Under the pieces are notes generated by a model. The model made no database searches. It was not told where the DNA came from and was given only the letters and a program-made list of their open reading frames with translations. From Chitinophaga qingshengii (GTDB lineage: Bacteria > Bacteroidota > Bacteroidia > Chitinophagales > Chitinophagaceae), in the NCBI RefSeq assembly GCF_014529935.1, contig NZ_JACVFC010000006.1:186001-250000 (forward strand): a stretch of 64,000 nucleotides of DNA, given 5' to 3'. Position numbers and translations under genes: made by a program. Positions 15,568-25,328 of this stretch are shown here, piece after piece; position 1 is the first letter of the stretch; every line of letters begins with the position of its first letter.

Positions 15568-18273
15568 CTATTTCCGGATATCTTTATACGGCCTTCCCGG
15601 CGCCACCCTGTAGGTTCCTGTTTTAGGATAAAACGACCAGGTATTTTTACCGGGGGCGATGTTCATGTGTTGCACCACCTTCCCTTCGTTATCCGTAATA
15701 TTCCAGAAACCAGGCGCAAGGCCTGCCAGCACTATTTCATAAGACTGATCAGCAGGAACGGCGACAGAAAACGTTGAGTCGATCGCGTTAGTACCAGGCG
15801 CCATCACCACGATACGGTTGCCGATCGTGATCACATAACTTTGCGTTGTTTCATAGAAGCTGACAGGCAGTGGCGCTGCGTTTTCGCGGATCATCTGGAA
15901 TACGGTCAGGTAGCGGTCCTGCTGCTGCGCCGTTTTGGGTGACACCATTATCCGGTATACTGCCGGGGAATTCACTTTATAAGAGAAGCCGAAAGTGCTG
16001 GTAGCACTATCTCCGCTCAGGATCACGGTTTCCCTGTTTTCCGGTTTTGGCAGCAGCATGTTCACCTGCGTTTTGCCTGTGATACCGTTCACCGTATTGT
16101 GTAACACAAAGCCAGCAGGGGTTTGCTCCGGTTGTTGCAGGGTGGTGATCTGCCAGTATTTTTTGAAAGATGCCTGTGTGGTAGTCATATCATCTGTCAG
16201 GATAATGGCTGCCGGTACATCTTCGCGGCCCAGGTTAAGAAAACAAAAGCCGCGTGTATACTGATGCATTTTAGCAGCATAGGCCGCGGTGAGATCTGCT
16301 TTAAAATAGCTGTAGCCGGGTCGTTCAGCGGTCACCGGGTTGTAGCTCGCGGAGATAACGGTACCATAATTAAACCACGGATCGGTGGTGGTTTCGGCTG
16401 GTGTGACCGGGAAACGCTGACTGAACCGGGAGCCGCCGTCATTGGCCTCTGTACGGAACAATAGCGGTTCCGAAGGATCACGGGCCAACATCATACTGTG
16501 GGAAACGGAGCGTTTATTGAAGTTAAAATCATAAGGTGTGCCGTAAGAGAGATACAGGCCTACATGTCCCAGTTGCAGGCCATGATAGTATATTTCGAGT
16601 GCACCGGCATCCGCATGCTGGTGATTACCAAAATGATACCCTCCTCCTTTGATCTGTGCGACCACATCGTTGCTGCCGGGCTGGTTGTTCCAGCCGGTAC
16701 GGGCCACCATGGCGCCAATAACGTTGCCATAGTCTTTTGACAGCGGCAGCGAAGCCAGGCTGGTATCGGGTTTCAGCGCCGGATCGTTGACCAGCAGGAA
16801 TAACACGGGGTTATCAGGCAGGCCGCCTTCTCTTTCAAATTCAGCTTTCAGGATCGGGTCGTTGGCGTAGGCATAACACAGCAGCATAGTTTGTGGCTGT
16901 TTCCAGTAGCTGGTTTTGCGATGCGCACGTACGCTGAACATATCGCCATCGTGCAGCATGGTTCCATCCGGCAGCCGCATATACAGCCACCAGTAGGGAA
17001 GGTTTTTAATATTATCATCAAAAACGGGGCGGCCGGTCATACGATAGAACAGCCAGGCGGCGTGCATTTCCCAGCCAAAACGATAGGCGCCGTAATCCAC
17101 GCCCTGGTCGTGCCGTGGAGAGGCGTATTCAAATTTCCGCATGGGCACCAGTTGTTCCAGGATGATGTAGGAAGCGTATTGATAAGGCAGCGGATCTTCA
17201 TCGTATATGGCGATGCTCATCGCCAGCAGGTCGCGGTTTACCTGTGCTTCATTACCATGACCATTGATAGCGCTGTTATCGAACGGGGGCCATCCAATCT
17301 CCATTTCCCGCGCCTGCCGCATCATGTGATACCGTAATGTTTGTTTAGTGGATGCATCCAGTAGAGGATAACACCAGTCATACACCAGAGCGCCGGTGTA
17401 GATAGCGCGGCCCACCTCCCGGGTAATGTCGCCATATTTTACGTTCCCGAATTCCAGCATGGTGAGGTAGCGGGTAATCAGCTCTACCGCCTGGCGGCCG
17501 ATGGTGGTGTCGCCGGTCATCAGGTAGTAGAAGGCTTTGTTTTCCGCAGCCTGTTCCAGTGCCGTGTTGTAGAACACTTCCTTTTCCGGGTCGAATACAA
17601 AGGGGAATGGCTGTAGCGCGGTGGTTTTTACCTTATCCCAGGCGGCTTTGTTTTCGCCGGTAAGCAGCCGTGCTTTAATTACTGGAAATGATTCTTCGTT
17701 TAGCCATAAGCGTGGTCTTCCCGGACGGGGGACGATAGCGGGTTTATACAGTTGCGCAGCAGCAGGTACTGTTGGCGGTGTGTATGGTTTAAAAGCGATG
17801 TATTGCAGTCGGATACCTTTAGGCAACCAGATTTTCACCTGTTGCCGTGGTGAAGAGAAATCAAATTTGCCGGCAATCTGGGAAGAATGATTCCAGCTAT
17901 CGAAGACAATGCGTTGGGTGGGACGTTGCCCGGTGAATTGTATTTTCAGCCGGGATGTTTCCACTTTCCCTTGTTGCACGAGCGAGTCGATGTTTTGTTC
18001 CGTGACAGCGTAGGTGATCATTTCGTAGGTACCTGACCGTGGGAGGGTTATTTGAAAAACCAGGTCGGGGGGTGTTTGGCTGCTGTCTACGGAAGACATC
18101 CGGTCTTTTTTAAGGGCAGCCCATGTTATTTTACCCGGACCTTTCACCAGTTCGGTTGTTTGCCGGTTGACGCCTGCTTTATCCACATTCCATTGCTGTA
18201 ATTGGGCGGAGGCGGTATACCATCCCAGGGACCATAGGAGTACTCCCACCAGCCGTCTGCTATTGTTGATCAT
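15568..18273 (-). CDS. Heparinase II/III-like polysaccharide lyase
   Basis: 901 residues from the ATG at 18271-18273, which begins a good signal peptide (VGVLLWSLGWYTASAQ); a longer frame to 18330 has none. The N-terminal part (about 20-180) is a beta domain, the middle (about 190-480) an alpha-toroid, and the C-terminal half contains the heparinase II/III segment FGNHQHADAGALEIYYHG with His-rich surroundings. Such enzymes cleave uronic-acid-containing polysaccharides by beta-elimination. Divergent from a susCD pair at 18732, forming a small PUL. Subfamily (heparin, alginate, other) cannot be decided here. Confidence 0.82.
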   Translation of the reverse strand: MINNSRRLVGVLLWSLGWYTASAQLQQWNVDKAGVNRQTTELVKGPGKITWAALKKDRMSSVDSSQTPPDLVFQITLPRSGTYEMITYAVTEQNIDSLVQQGKVETSRLKIQFTGQRPTQRIVFDSWNHSSQIAGKFDFSSPRQQVKIWLPKGIRLQYIAFKPYTPPTVPAAAQLYKPAIVPRPGRPRLWLNEESFPVIKARLLTGENKAAWDKVKTTALQPFPFVFDPEKEVFYNTALEQAAENKAFYYLMTGDTTIGRQAVELITRYLTMLEFGNVKYGDITREVGRAIYTGALVYDWCYPLLDASTKQTLRYHMMRQAREMEIGWPPFDNSAINGHGNEAQVNRDLLAMSIAIYDEDPLPYQYASYIILEQLVPMRKFEYASPRHDQGVDYGAYRFGWEMHAAWLFYRMTGRPVFDDNIKNLPYWWLYMRLPDGTMLHDGDMFSVRAHRKTSYWKQPQTMLLCYAYANDPILKAEFEREGGLPDNPVLFLLVNDPALKPDTSLASLPLSKDYGNVIGAMVARTGWNNQPGSNDVVAQIKGGGYHFGNHQHADAGALEIYYHGLQLGHVGLYLSYGTPYDFNFNKRSVSHSMMLARDPSEPLLFRTEANDGGSRFSQRFPVTPAETTTDPWFNYGTVISASYNPVTAERPGYSYFKADLTAAYAAKMHQYTRGFCFLNLGREDVPAAIILTDDMTTTQASFKKYWQITTLQQPEQTPAGFVLHNTVNGITGKTQVNMLLPKPENRETVILSGDSATSTFGFSYKVNSPAVYRIMVSPKTAQQQDRYLTVFQMIRENAAPLPVSFYETTQSYVITIGNRIVVMAPGTNAIDSTFSVAVPADQSYEIVLAGLAPGFWNITDNEGKVVQHMNIAPGKNTWSFYPKTGTYRVAPGRPYKDIRK

Positions 18274-18318
18274 ATAGTTATATTCACAGATAATGAAGCA
18301 GTTACAATAATAGAGACA

Positions 18319-18332
18319 TTTTGTATACAAAA
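18319..18332. promoter_or_regulatory. GntR-type operator candidate, copy 1
   Basis: TTTTGTATACAAAA is a perfect 14-base palindrome, 46 bases upstream of the heparinase ATG. The GTATAC centre is typical of GntR-family (FCD-type) regulators of uronate genes. Confidence 0.55.
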
Positions 18333-18461
18333 CAACATAAATAAAGTAAACAAAAACATCTTACAAAAACAACATAATAAGTGTATAAAGTACCATACAG
18401 CGCCATAGCTTCGTTTTCACAGCAATTAACCGGGTGCAGACATCATTTTCAGAAAATATTT

Positions 18462-18475
18462 TTTTGTTTACAAAA
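18462..18475. promoter_or_regulatory. GntR-type operator candidate, copy 2
   Basis: TTTTGTTTACAAAA differs from copy 1 by one base. Confidence 0.45.
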
Positions 18476-18485
18476 CAAATGTATA

Positions 18486-18497
18486 TTCGTATACAAA
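18486..18497. promoter_or_regulatory. GntR-type operator candidate, copy 3
   Basis: TTCGTATACAAA differs from the copy-1 core by one base and lies 11 bases from copy 2. Confidence 0.45.
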
Positions 18498-18731
18498 TAA
18501 ATTAATACTGCCCGGCTTTCCGGGAACAACAACGCAAATATCAACCAATTAAACCGGCAGCCTTCCTGGCGGCCGCCTGAACTCATCGACAACAGCCATA
18601 CCACGTGTTACGCGATCATCAGCCGAAGGCTGATACAGGCATTGTATGTGAAAAACGTAAGGTAAGCTGCCAACAACAGAAACTGAACAACCAACATCGC
18701 AGATTTTATTTTTAACCTGTAATTTAAAAAT

Positions 18732-21700
18732 ATGGTTTTCAACATCCATACCAGGAGCAACCCTGATAGTTTCAGGCCTGGTATCCTGAGATTGTCACTG
18801 ACGGCAGCACTCTCCCTGTTCCTATTATTCCTATGCCATTCCCGAACGTTTGCCGCAACCGACACACTACGTGTAACCGGCACCGTTACCGATAGTCTCG
18901 GCGCGCCCATGCCCGGCGTACTGGTAAAAGTAAACGGCAGCACGCAAGCCACCATCACTGATGCCAGTGGCTACTTTCAACTTAAACAGGTACCCGTCGG
19001 CGCTACCATCCTGTTCAGTATGATGGGTTATATGCCCCAGGAAATGAAAGCTGGTAGCGCTCCGCTAACCGTACGCATGCGCCGCGGTGTCCGGCAGCTG
19101 GATGAAGTAGTGGTAACAGACGGCTACCGCACCACTACCCGCGCTGCCAACACCAGCGCCATCGGCACTATCAGCGGCGCCGCCCTGGAAAACAAACCTT
19201 TCTCCACCTTCATGCAAAGCATGCAGGGCAAAATAGCGGGTGTATCGGCGCCGCTCACCAGCGGCCAGCCCGGCGCCAACGTCAACATCCGTATCCGGGG
19301 CGTAGGCTCACTTTCCCTGTCCTCTGACCCGTTGATCATCGTAGATGGCATGATCGTTAATTCCGGTCAGCTTTCAGGCGCGGTGACCACCTCCAACGCA
19401 CTGGCCGGCATCAACCAAAACGATATTGAAAGCATTGACGTATTAAAAGACGCGGCCGCCACCGCCCTGTATGGTTCCCGTGGCAGCACCGGCGTCATCG
19501 TCATCACCACCAAAAGAGGCAAGCTGGGTAAAACACAGGTACGCGCCGACGCAGAAGGCGGCGTTGCCAGCGCCATGCCCCTGCCCCATGCCGGCAAACC
19601 ACTGAATGCCGCACAATATGCGGAACTGTTCCGCGAAGGCTTGCGCAACTCCGGTTACACCGATCCGCAAATCAACGACCTGGCCGATAAATATGGTCTC
19701 AATAGCGGCAAAAGCAACGACTGGTATGACCTCGTAACCCGCACCGGTCGCCAGCAACAGTATAATGTCAGCGTAAACAGCGGTACCGAAAAAACGAAAC
19801 TGTTCGCTTCCGCCGGTTACTTTAATCAACAGGCGACTACCATCGGCGCAGACTTTAAACGGGTATCCGGCCTGATCAACTTTGACCATCAGATCAACAA
19901 ACGTTTCCTGCTGTCTGCCGGTGTGAACATCTCCAACGTAGATCAGAACACGCCCTACAGCACCCAATACTCCGGTAACCCCACCTGGGCAGCCCGCGTA
20001 TTGCGCCCTTTCCAGCTGGCCTACAAAGACGATGGCAGCATCAACACCGCCACCACCGGCAACACCAATTTCCCGGGTATATATAACCCGCTGTGGATCG
20101 CCAAATACGACAACAAACGCCTGTCTGAAATGCGTATGCTCGGCAATACCAAACTAAAATGGAATATCTGGGACCAACTGGTATACACCAGCTACTTCAG
20201 TGTAGATTATAACACCCTGGAAGAAATCATCTACCTGAATCCTGTCATGGGTGACGGTGTATCTGCCGGAGGTACCAGTAAAAACTACTATTCCCGTTAT
20301 TTCAACTGGCTTACCCGTAACCAACTGGATTATCGTTACGACATCCCCGGTTACAATAACTTCTACGTAACTGCCTCCGTAGGATATGAAGCACAGAAGT
20401 CGAAAAAATACCTGTTGGCCGCCGTGGGTAGCGGATTTCCGTCTGCACATGAAGACCTTACCGCACTCAGTAACGCCGCCAACGCGACAGGCGCCTACGG
20501 TCAGTTCAGCAATTATGCCTTCACCTCCCTGTATTCCAACGCCGGCATCAACTATCGTAATAAATACGCGCTTAACGGCTCCTTCAGAAGAGACGGATCT
20601 TCCCGGTTCCCTGCCAATAACCGCAATGCCAGCTTCTATTCCATCGGTGGCACCTGGAACGTACATGAAGAAGACTTCTTTCAGCAACAACATATCCTTT
20701 CATCACTGAAAATCCGCTCTTCCTATGGCACTACCGGCAACGCCAACCTCGGCAACTATGATTGGATGCCGCAAGCCAGCTACAGTTCGACCTATAGCTA
20801 TGCCGGCTACAACGGCAGCCAGTACTCCATTATAGGCAATACAGACCTGCGCTGGGAGACTTCCAAAAAATTCGATGCCGGCGCCGACATCGGCTTCAAT
20901 AATGATCGGTTTGTACTGACCATCGACTACTATCATAATAACATCGACGGTTTGATCCGTGCCGTCAACACCTCTCTCACCACCGGCTTTGGTTCGGTGA
21001 GCCAGAACGTAGGCGCCATGCTCAACAAAGGATGGGAGTTTACCATTAAAGGCGATGTATTAAAATACAAAGACTTCAACTGGTACAGCAATTTCAACCT
21101 GGCTATCAACAAAAATCAGATCACCCGTTTACCACAGGGTACCCCTGAGCGGAATGATATGTTTTACCTGAAAGAAGGATATAGCTTCAACAACTACTAC
21201 CTGAAAGAATTTGCCGGCGTAGATACAGAGACAGGCGCACCATTGTACTATACCGATGGCGGTCATGGCGCTACTACCACAGATATTTCCAAAGCATCCT
21301 ATGTAGTACTCGACCGGTTGTCTATCCCGAAATACGTAGGTGGTTTCAACAACGTGTTTACCTATAAAGGTATCAGTCTCGGTGTGGACTTCAACTACAA
21401 CCTGGGTTACTGGGTATATGGCGCTTCAGACGTCTACTTCACCTCCGGCGCCAATTACACTTACAACAAATACCAGTTTATCTACGACCGGCGCTGGACT
21501 AAAGCCGGTCAACAGACCGATGTACCTAAATACAGCACCACTACCGACAACTCCGTGAGTACTTACCGGCTTTATCGTGGCGACCATATCCGTTTACAGA
21601 ACATCAGCATTGGTTATGACTTCAGTCACCTGCCACTGGCCAAAAGACTGGGCGTAAACAAACTGTATGTATATGGCCGCGGTACCAACCTGTGGACCAA

Positions 21701-21812
21701 AACTTTCGATGACCGTTTGCCCTTCGATCCTGAAGTCAGCTATTCCGGTTTCGACTACCAGAATATGCAGAAATACAAAACATTCACTTTCGGGGTTAAC
21801 GTAGCATTCTAA
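18732..21812 (+). CDS. SusC/RagA-family TonB-linked outer-membrane protein
   Basis: 1026-residue glycan importer barrel. Signal peptide (about 1-42), carboxypeptidase-D-like domain (about 47-120, VTGTVTDSLGAPMPGVLVKV), TonB-box region DEVVVTDGY, plug with IRIRGVGSLSLSSDPLIIVD and SIDVLKDAAATALYGSRGS, then the barrel ending GVNVAF. It has no STN domain, so FecI/FecR control is not expected; the palindromes upstream are the better control candidates. It is followed 10 bases later by its SusD partner and faces a heparinase-like lyase, so a uronic-acid polysaccharide is the likely substrate. Confidence 0.97.
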   Translation: MVFNIHTRSNPDSFRPGILRLSLTAALSLFLLFLCHSRTFAATDTLRVTGTVTDSLGAPMPGVLVKVNGSTQATITDASGYFQLKQVPVGATILFSMMGYMPQEMKAGSAPLTVRMRRGVRQLDEVVVTDGYRTTTRAANTSAIGTISGAALENKPFSTFMQSMQGKIAGVSAPLTSGQPGANVNIRIRGVGSLSLSSDPLIIVDGMIVNSGQLSGAVTTSNALAGINQNDIESIDVLKDAAATALYGSRGSTGVIVITTKRGKLGKTQVRADAEGGVASAMPLPHAGKPLNAAQYAELFREGLRNSGYTDPQINDLADKYGLNSGKSNDWYDLVTRTGRQQQYNVSVNSGTEKTKLFASAGYFNQQATTIGADFKRVSGLINFDHQINKRFLLSAGVNISNVDQNTPYSTQYSGNPTWAARVLRPFQLAYKDDGSINTATTGNTNFPGIYNPLWIAKYDNKRLSEMRMLGNTKLKWNIWDQLVYTSYFSVDYNTLEEIIYLNPVMGDGVSAGGTSKNYYSRYFNWLTRNQLDYRYDIPGYNNFYVTASVGYEAQKSKKYLLAAVGSGFPSAHEDLTALSNAANATGAYGQFSNYAFTSLYSNAGINYRNKYALNGSFRRDGSSRFPANNRNASFYSIGGTWNVHEEDFFQQQHILSSLKIRSSYGTTGNANLGNYDWMPQASYSSTYSYAGYNGSQYSIIGNTDLRWETSKKFDAGADIGFNNDRFVLTIDYYHNNIDGLIRAVNTSLTTGFGSVSQNVGAMLNKGWEFTIKGDVLKYKDFNWYSNFNLAINKNQITRLPQGTPERNDMFYLKEGYSFNNYYLKEFAGVDTETGAPLYYTDGGHGATTTDISKASYVVLDRLSIPKYVGGFNNVFTYKGISLGVDFNYNLGYWVYGASDVYFTSGANYTYNKYQFIYDRRWTKAGQQTDVPKYSTTTDNSVSTYRLYRGDHIRLQNISIGYDFSHLPLAKRLGVNKLYVYGRGTNLWTKTFDDRLPFDPEVSYSGFDYQNMQKYKTFTFGVNVAF

Positions 21813-21822
21813 ACTATTGATC

Positions 21823-23268
21823 ATGAAGAAAATCAATCAACATATATGGCTGCCGGTATTATTAGCCGCCACCACATTAATAAGCGCCTGTGGCAAACAG
21901 TTCCTGGATGAGCAGCCGCCGACGTCCGTTTCTGTAGAAAAAGGCATCCTCACCGACAGCGATATGATGGAAGCGCTGGCGGGTTTATACAGAAACCTGG
22001 ACAACTACTTCCTCTTTGGCCGCAACGCCGTTATATTCGGCGATCTGCTGGCAGACAACGTCTATCTCAGCAGCAGTAACTCCACCCGTTTACTGCAGCA
22101 GTATAGCTATACTTTTATCGTATCCAGTCCGGAAGCCAAGCTGCTATGGTCGCAGAGCTATTACAGCATCCTGCAGGCCAACCGTATCATCGGCGCACAT
22201 ATCAGTGTTAACAATAACGTTAACCAATTGAGAGGCGAAGCCTATACCCTCCGCGCCTTGTGTTACCTCAACCTGGTGAACTGGTACGCCACCCCATACA
22301 CCGTAGATCCGGCAGCCCCCGGCGTGCCACTGATCACCCTTTCCACCGATGTAGGCGGCGCTTTTATTAAACCGGCACGTAACTCCGTAGCCCAGGTATA
22401 CGACCAGATCATCAGCGATCTGGACAGCGCCTACCTGATCATGCCCGATGCCACGCCTTCCGTCCATACCGCCAGCTCCAATTTCATCGCCAAACAGGCT
22501 GTTAAGGCCTTACAGGCACGCGCCTACCTCTACAAAGGCGACTATGCCAAAGCCAGAGATGCCGCCCTGCTGGTAGTTAAAAACGGGGGCTACACCCTCG
22601 CTGCCGACGATAATGCATTCAACACTTACTGGGGTTCTCCCGCAGGCCGTACCGATAAAGTAGAATCTATTTTTGAGCTGAATAATTCCGCCGCCGCCAA
22701 CAATGGTCCGGAAGGATTGGATTATATGTATTCCCGTAACGGTCTGGGTGACGTACTCGTTACCGACGACACCTATGCGTTATATACGCCAACGGATAAA
22801 CGCCGTGCACTCATCACCGATGCCACCCGGGGCGGTTATCAGGCCTATTTCGTGAACAAATACCAGAATGCCAATAAAACCGATAAAGATGAAGTGAAGT
22901 TGCTGCGGTATGCAGAAGTACTGCTCACACTGGCCGAATCCTACGCCAGGCTGGGCGATGAGCCGAATGCACTACTATATCTCAACAAAGTAGCCCAAAA
23001 CAGGGACGCCGCGCTTGTCGCCTATAGCTACACCGGTCCGGCGCTGACAGATGCCATCCTGCTCGAAAGACGCAAGGAGCTTGCCTTTGAAGGACTCCGC
23101 TTCTTTGATCTCACCCGGACCAAAGCGGAGATCCACCGGCAAAATATGGGCGCCAAAGCATATACCGGCTACCCGACTGTTAAAACCACTGATTTCAGGC
23201 GACTGCAGCCTATTCCGGAAGCAGAAACCGCCGCCAACCCGACCATTCAGCCTAATCCGGGATATTAG
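21823..23268 (+). CDS. SusD/RagB-family glycan-binding lipoprotein
   Basis: 481 residues from the ATG at 21823; an upstream TTG at 21817 adds two residues. Lipoprotein signal ending TLISACGKQF (Cys at about 25). SusD-type TPR helices and the C-terminal LRYAEVLLTLAESYAR and ERRKELAFEGLRFFDLTRTK are present. It forms the surface lid for the SusC barrel upstream, capturing glycan before import. A strong terminator follows. Confidence 0.97.
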   Translation: MKKINQHIWLPVLLAATTLISACGKQFLDEQPPTSVSVEKGILTDSDMMEALAGLYRNLDNYFLFGRNAVIFGDLLADNVYLSSSNSTRLLQQYSYTFIVSSPEAKLLWSQSYYSILQANRIIGAHISVNNNVNQLRGEAYTLRALCYLNLVNWYATPYTVDPAAPGVPLITLSTDVGGAFIKPARNSVAQVYDQIISDLDSAYLIMPDATPSVHTASSNFIAKQAVKALQARAYLYKGDYAKARDAALLVVKNGGYTLAADDNAFNTYWGSPAGRTDKVESIFELNNSAAANNGPEGLDYMYSRNGLGDVLVTDDTYALYTPTDKRRALITDATRGGYQAYFVNKYQNANKTDKDEVKLLRYAEVLLTLAESYARLGDEPNALLYLNKVAQNRDAALVAYSYTGPALTDAILLERRKELAFEGLRFFDLTRTKAEIHRQNMGAKAYTGYPTVKTTDFRRLQPIPEAETAANPTIQPNPGY

Positions 23269-23284
23269 TCCCGCCACCTGTAAA

Positions 23285-23314
23285 AAGCCCCGGAGCGTAA
23301 CGGCTCCGGGGCTT
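23285..23314. terminator. Bidirectional terminator between susD and HAD gene
   Basis: 12-base G+C-rich stem (AAGCCCCGGAGC / GCTCCGGGGCTT), 6-base loop, with CCCTTTT on the plus side and TTTTTA on the minus side. It can end both convergent transcripts. Confidence 0.85.
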
Positions 23315-23319
23315 CCCTT

Positions 23320-23961
23320 TTATAATAATGCAGGTAACTGCTTCATTTGATAAAACACCTCCGCACCTGCCGCCGCCAGGTAGGCGGCACTATGTTCGCT
23401 GGCATATCCCAAAGCCCGGAAACCGCCCGCTTTCGCCGCCTGGATACCTGCCAGGCTATCTTCCACCACCACACAATCAGCCGGATTAAATCCCATAGTA
23501 GCAGCTGCGTGCAGAAAAATACCCGGATCAGGTTTCCAGCTGTTGATCGTATAGGCACTGAATATATTACCTTCAAAAAATGGCAACAATCCCGTCAGCC
23601 GCAGGTTTAGCTCTATCTTCTTCACAGGGCCACTGGAGGCTACACAGAAGGGAACGGTTATTTGTTCCAGTACCTCCCGGATACCTTCTACAGGCTTCAC
23701 CTCTTTCTCAAACAATGCATAAGAGCGGGTTCTGTATTGTTCAATAAAATCTGCCGCGAAAGGGAGGTTTGTCAGGGATTGCAGCGTAGCTACTGCTTCA
23801 GTAAGGTTTCTGCCGCTCAGCCGGCGTACCGCTTCCTGCTCTTCCATCACAACGCCGTAGGCTGATGCCAACTCCAGTAACACACGGATACCAATAATTT
23901 CGCTGTCAACCAGCACGCCGTCACAGTCAAAGATGACGCATTTGACTTTGTTAGGATTCAT
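23320..23961 (-). CDS. HAD-superfamily hydrolase (beta-phosphoglucomutase-like)
   Basis: 213 residues from the ATG at 23961. HAD motif I FDCDGVLVDS (about 9-18, both Asp present), motif II CVASSGP, Lys in the SWKPDPGIF segment, and motif IV CVVVEDSLAGIQAAKA are all intact. It is a phosphatase or phosphoglucomutase of the beta-PGM group; sugar phosphate is likely. A TATCTTTG promoter box 20 bases upstream supports this start and shows it can be expressed separately from the MNIO gene that ends at 24027. Confidence 0.93.
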   Translation of the reverse strand: MNPNKVKCVIFDCDGVLVDSEIIGIRVLLELASAYGVVMEEQEAVRRLSGRNLTEAVATLQSLTNLPFAADFIEQYRTRSYALFEKEVKPVEGIREVLEQITVPFCVASSGPVKKIELNLRLTGLLPFFEGNIFSAYTINSWKPDPGIFLHAAATMGFNPADCVVVEDSLAGIQAAKAGGFRALGYASEHSAAYLAAAGAEVFYQMKQLPALL

Positions 23962-23981
23962 ATGCCTGTCTTTTTGAAACA

Positions 23982-23989
23982 CAAAGATA
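23982..23989 (-). promoter_or_regulatory. -7 element of HAD gene
   Basis: TATCTTTG on the minus strand, 20 bases before the ATG at 23961, decides that start over the upstream one at 24048. Confidence 0.5.
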
Positions 23990-24026
23990 GGCATCAACCT
24001 TCGTGCATCAGCGGCATCAGCAAAAA

Positions 24027-25154
24027 TCATGTCCATCCGTGTTTCCATTTCTGTGCAATCTTCGCGGCCGTCTCAATCATAGCCGGGTCCCAGCGTTCAA
24101 TCTGCCAGTCCGAATGCGCGAGTGAAGAAGCCTGCAATGCACACATCACCGCATCAAAAGAAACTGCTGCTTCCAGGATATGTGACAGTTCCAGCTGTTG
24201 CTGATACAGGGACTCGTCCTCACGGACCTGAGCAGGTAACTGCAAGGGTTGCGGCAGAAAACTATTTTCAGGAAGCGATGTGTTGTTGTTGTTTTTAATG
24301 AGCTGGTTCATGCGGAGGAAATCGTTGCGGAAAGCAACCTGACTATCTACAGTAGTTAATCCGGTTCCCAGCTGTTCCAGCACCACATATTTAAGCGAAG
24401 GACAAAGGTCTATCGCTTTGTCCAGGTAAGAAAACACCGTATCTGGTACGGCATTGTCATGGGTGTCCCGGCGGACCGTTTTACCAGGCATAGCTTCGGA
24501 ATGATCCCAGCTACCGCCGGAGATATGTATTTCCCGTACGCGGTGTAGGGGATATAAAGATTTCAGCTCATCGAAAGACAGTTCAAAATTATGCGCCTGG
24601 CAGTAGAAATTGTGCAGATCGAGGATGATAAAGCCGTTAACGGGTTCCAGTAATTCGTTGAGGAAATCACCATGTCTTTTCACTTCCTCAAGGGAGTAGG
24701 CAAATGCCAGGTTTTCCAGTCCCACCGGGCATCTGCAGGTATCCTGCATACGTTTCAGCCGGTCGCGTCCAATATCGAGGGTAACTGCGGTATACGGGAT
24801 ATTCAGGGGAGCTCCCTGATGGAAGTCTTTGCCAGTCATGAATCCGAAATGTTCGGTCACGTGATCGAACCGGTATTGCTGACTGATTTTTTTAAGATGA
24901 TGAAGCCATTGTTGCTGTTCGGGTAGCCATCTGCCGGAGAAGATAGAGAAAAAAACACCATGGCCGATCAGCCTGTTTTCCTGGCTATAGGCGGTTAACA
25001 ATTCCTCAAACCAGGCAGGCACTTCCTCCACAGCATACAGTGTGTCAAAAGACCATTCAATGGCTTCAACACTGGCCGCCTCCATCAATGGAAGGCAGGC
25101 GGCCAGCAGATTGTTGTCCAGATTACAGGCGACTGAAGAAAATATTTGTGACAC
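24027..25154 (-). CDS. DUF692 multinuclear non-heme iron oxygenase (MNIO)
   Basis: 375-residue TIM-barrel enzyme of the MNIO (DUF692) family, which modifies cysteine or other residues in ribosomal peptides (known members act on methanobactin, 3-thiaglutamate and bufferin-type precursors). The metal-binding residues are all visible: His65 (IGHGVFF), Glu101-His102 (VTEHFGF), Glu147-Asn148 (GLENLAF), Asp179/His181/Asn182 (LDLHNF), His210 (REIHISGG), Asp230/His232 (RDTHD) and Glu260 (VVLEQL). Unlike typical members of about 280 residues, it has about 85 extra C-terminal residues after an Asn-rich linker (288-291). It starts 15 bases after a short lipoprotein gene ending CPACGMG, its probable substrate. 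Confidence 0.93.
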   Translation of the reverse strand: MSQIFSSVACNLDNNLLAACLPLMEAASVEAIEWSFDTLYAVEEVPAWFEELLTAYSQENRLIGHGVFFSIFSGRWLPEQQQWLHHLKKISQQYRFDHVTEHFGFMTGKDFHQGAPLNIPYTAVTLDIGRDRLKRMQDTCRCPVGLENLAFAYSLEEVKRHGDFLNELLEPVNGFIILDLHNFYCQAHNFELSFDELKSLYPLHRVREIHISGGSWDHSEAMPGKTVRRDTHDNAVPDTVFSYLDKAIDLCPSLKYVVLEQLGTGLTTVDSQVAFRNDFLRMNQLIKNNNNTSLPENSFLPQPLQLPAQVREDESLYQQQLELSHILEAAVSFDAVMCALQASSLAHSDWQIERWDPAMIETAAKIAQKWKHGWT

Positions 25155-25169
25155 GTTTACGGCATTAAA

Positions 25170-25328
25170 TCAACCCATTCCACAAGCAGGGCAATTGTCG
25201 GGATTAGTTTTCTTATCTCCTTTTTTCTCTTCTTTTACAGTCGGGGCCTTATCTTTTTTGCAGGACGTCACGGTTTGCATGGAGATTCCTACCAGGATTG
25301 CCCCTAGCAATGATTTTGGCAGTTTCAT
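25170..25328 (-). CDS. Short lipoprotein-like precursor peptide ending CPACGMG (B)
   Basis: 52 residues from the ATG at 25328. A lipoprotein-type signal MKLPKSLLGAILVGIS is followed by VTSC (Cys23 as the likely lipid anchor), a Lys/Glu/Asp-rich linker (about 24-44) and the C-terminal core NCPACGMG with Cys46 and Cys49. It is a clear paralog of the peptide at 25439-25624; both share the LPKSLLGA opening, the Cys23 position and the identical last seven residues, while the linkers differ. It lies 15 bases before the MNIO gene. The pattern of conserved leader and core with a free linker is what one expects of a RiPP substrate. Confidence 0.82.
   Translation of the reverse strand: MKLPKSLLGAILVGISMQTVTSCKKDKAPTVKEEKKGDKKTNPDNCPACGMG

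Larger units (their letters stand above)
18274..18731. other. 458-base divergent regulatory region of the heparinase/susCD locus
   Basis: No gene is visible. It contains three related sites with a GTATAC or GTTTAC centre, listed separately, and is A+T-rich, as expected for a shared control region between the heparinase (minus) and susC (plus). Confidence 0.6.

Noticed and set aside
23962..24048. Longer N-terminus for the HAD hydrolase
   Set aside because: A -7 promoter box lies inside the extension and HAD motif I normally occurs close to the N-terminus.
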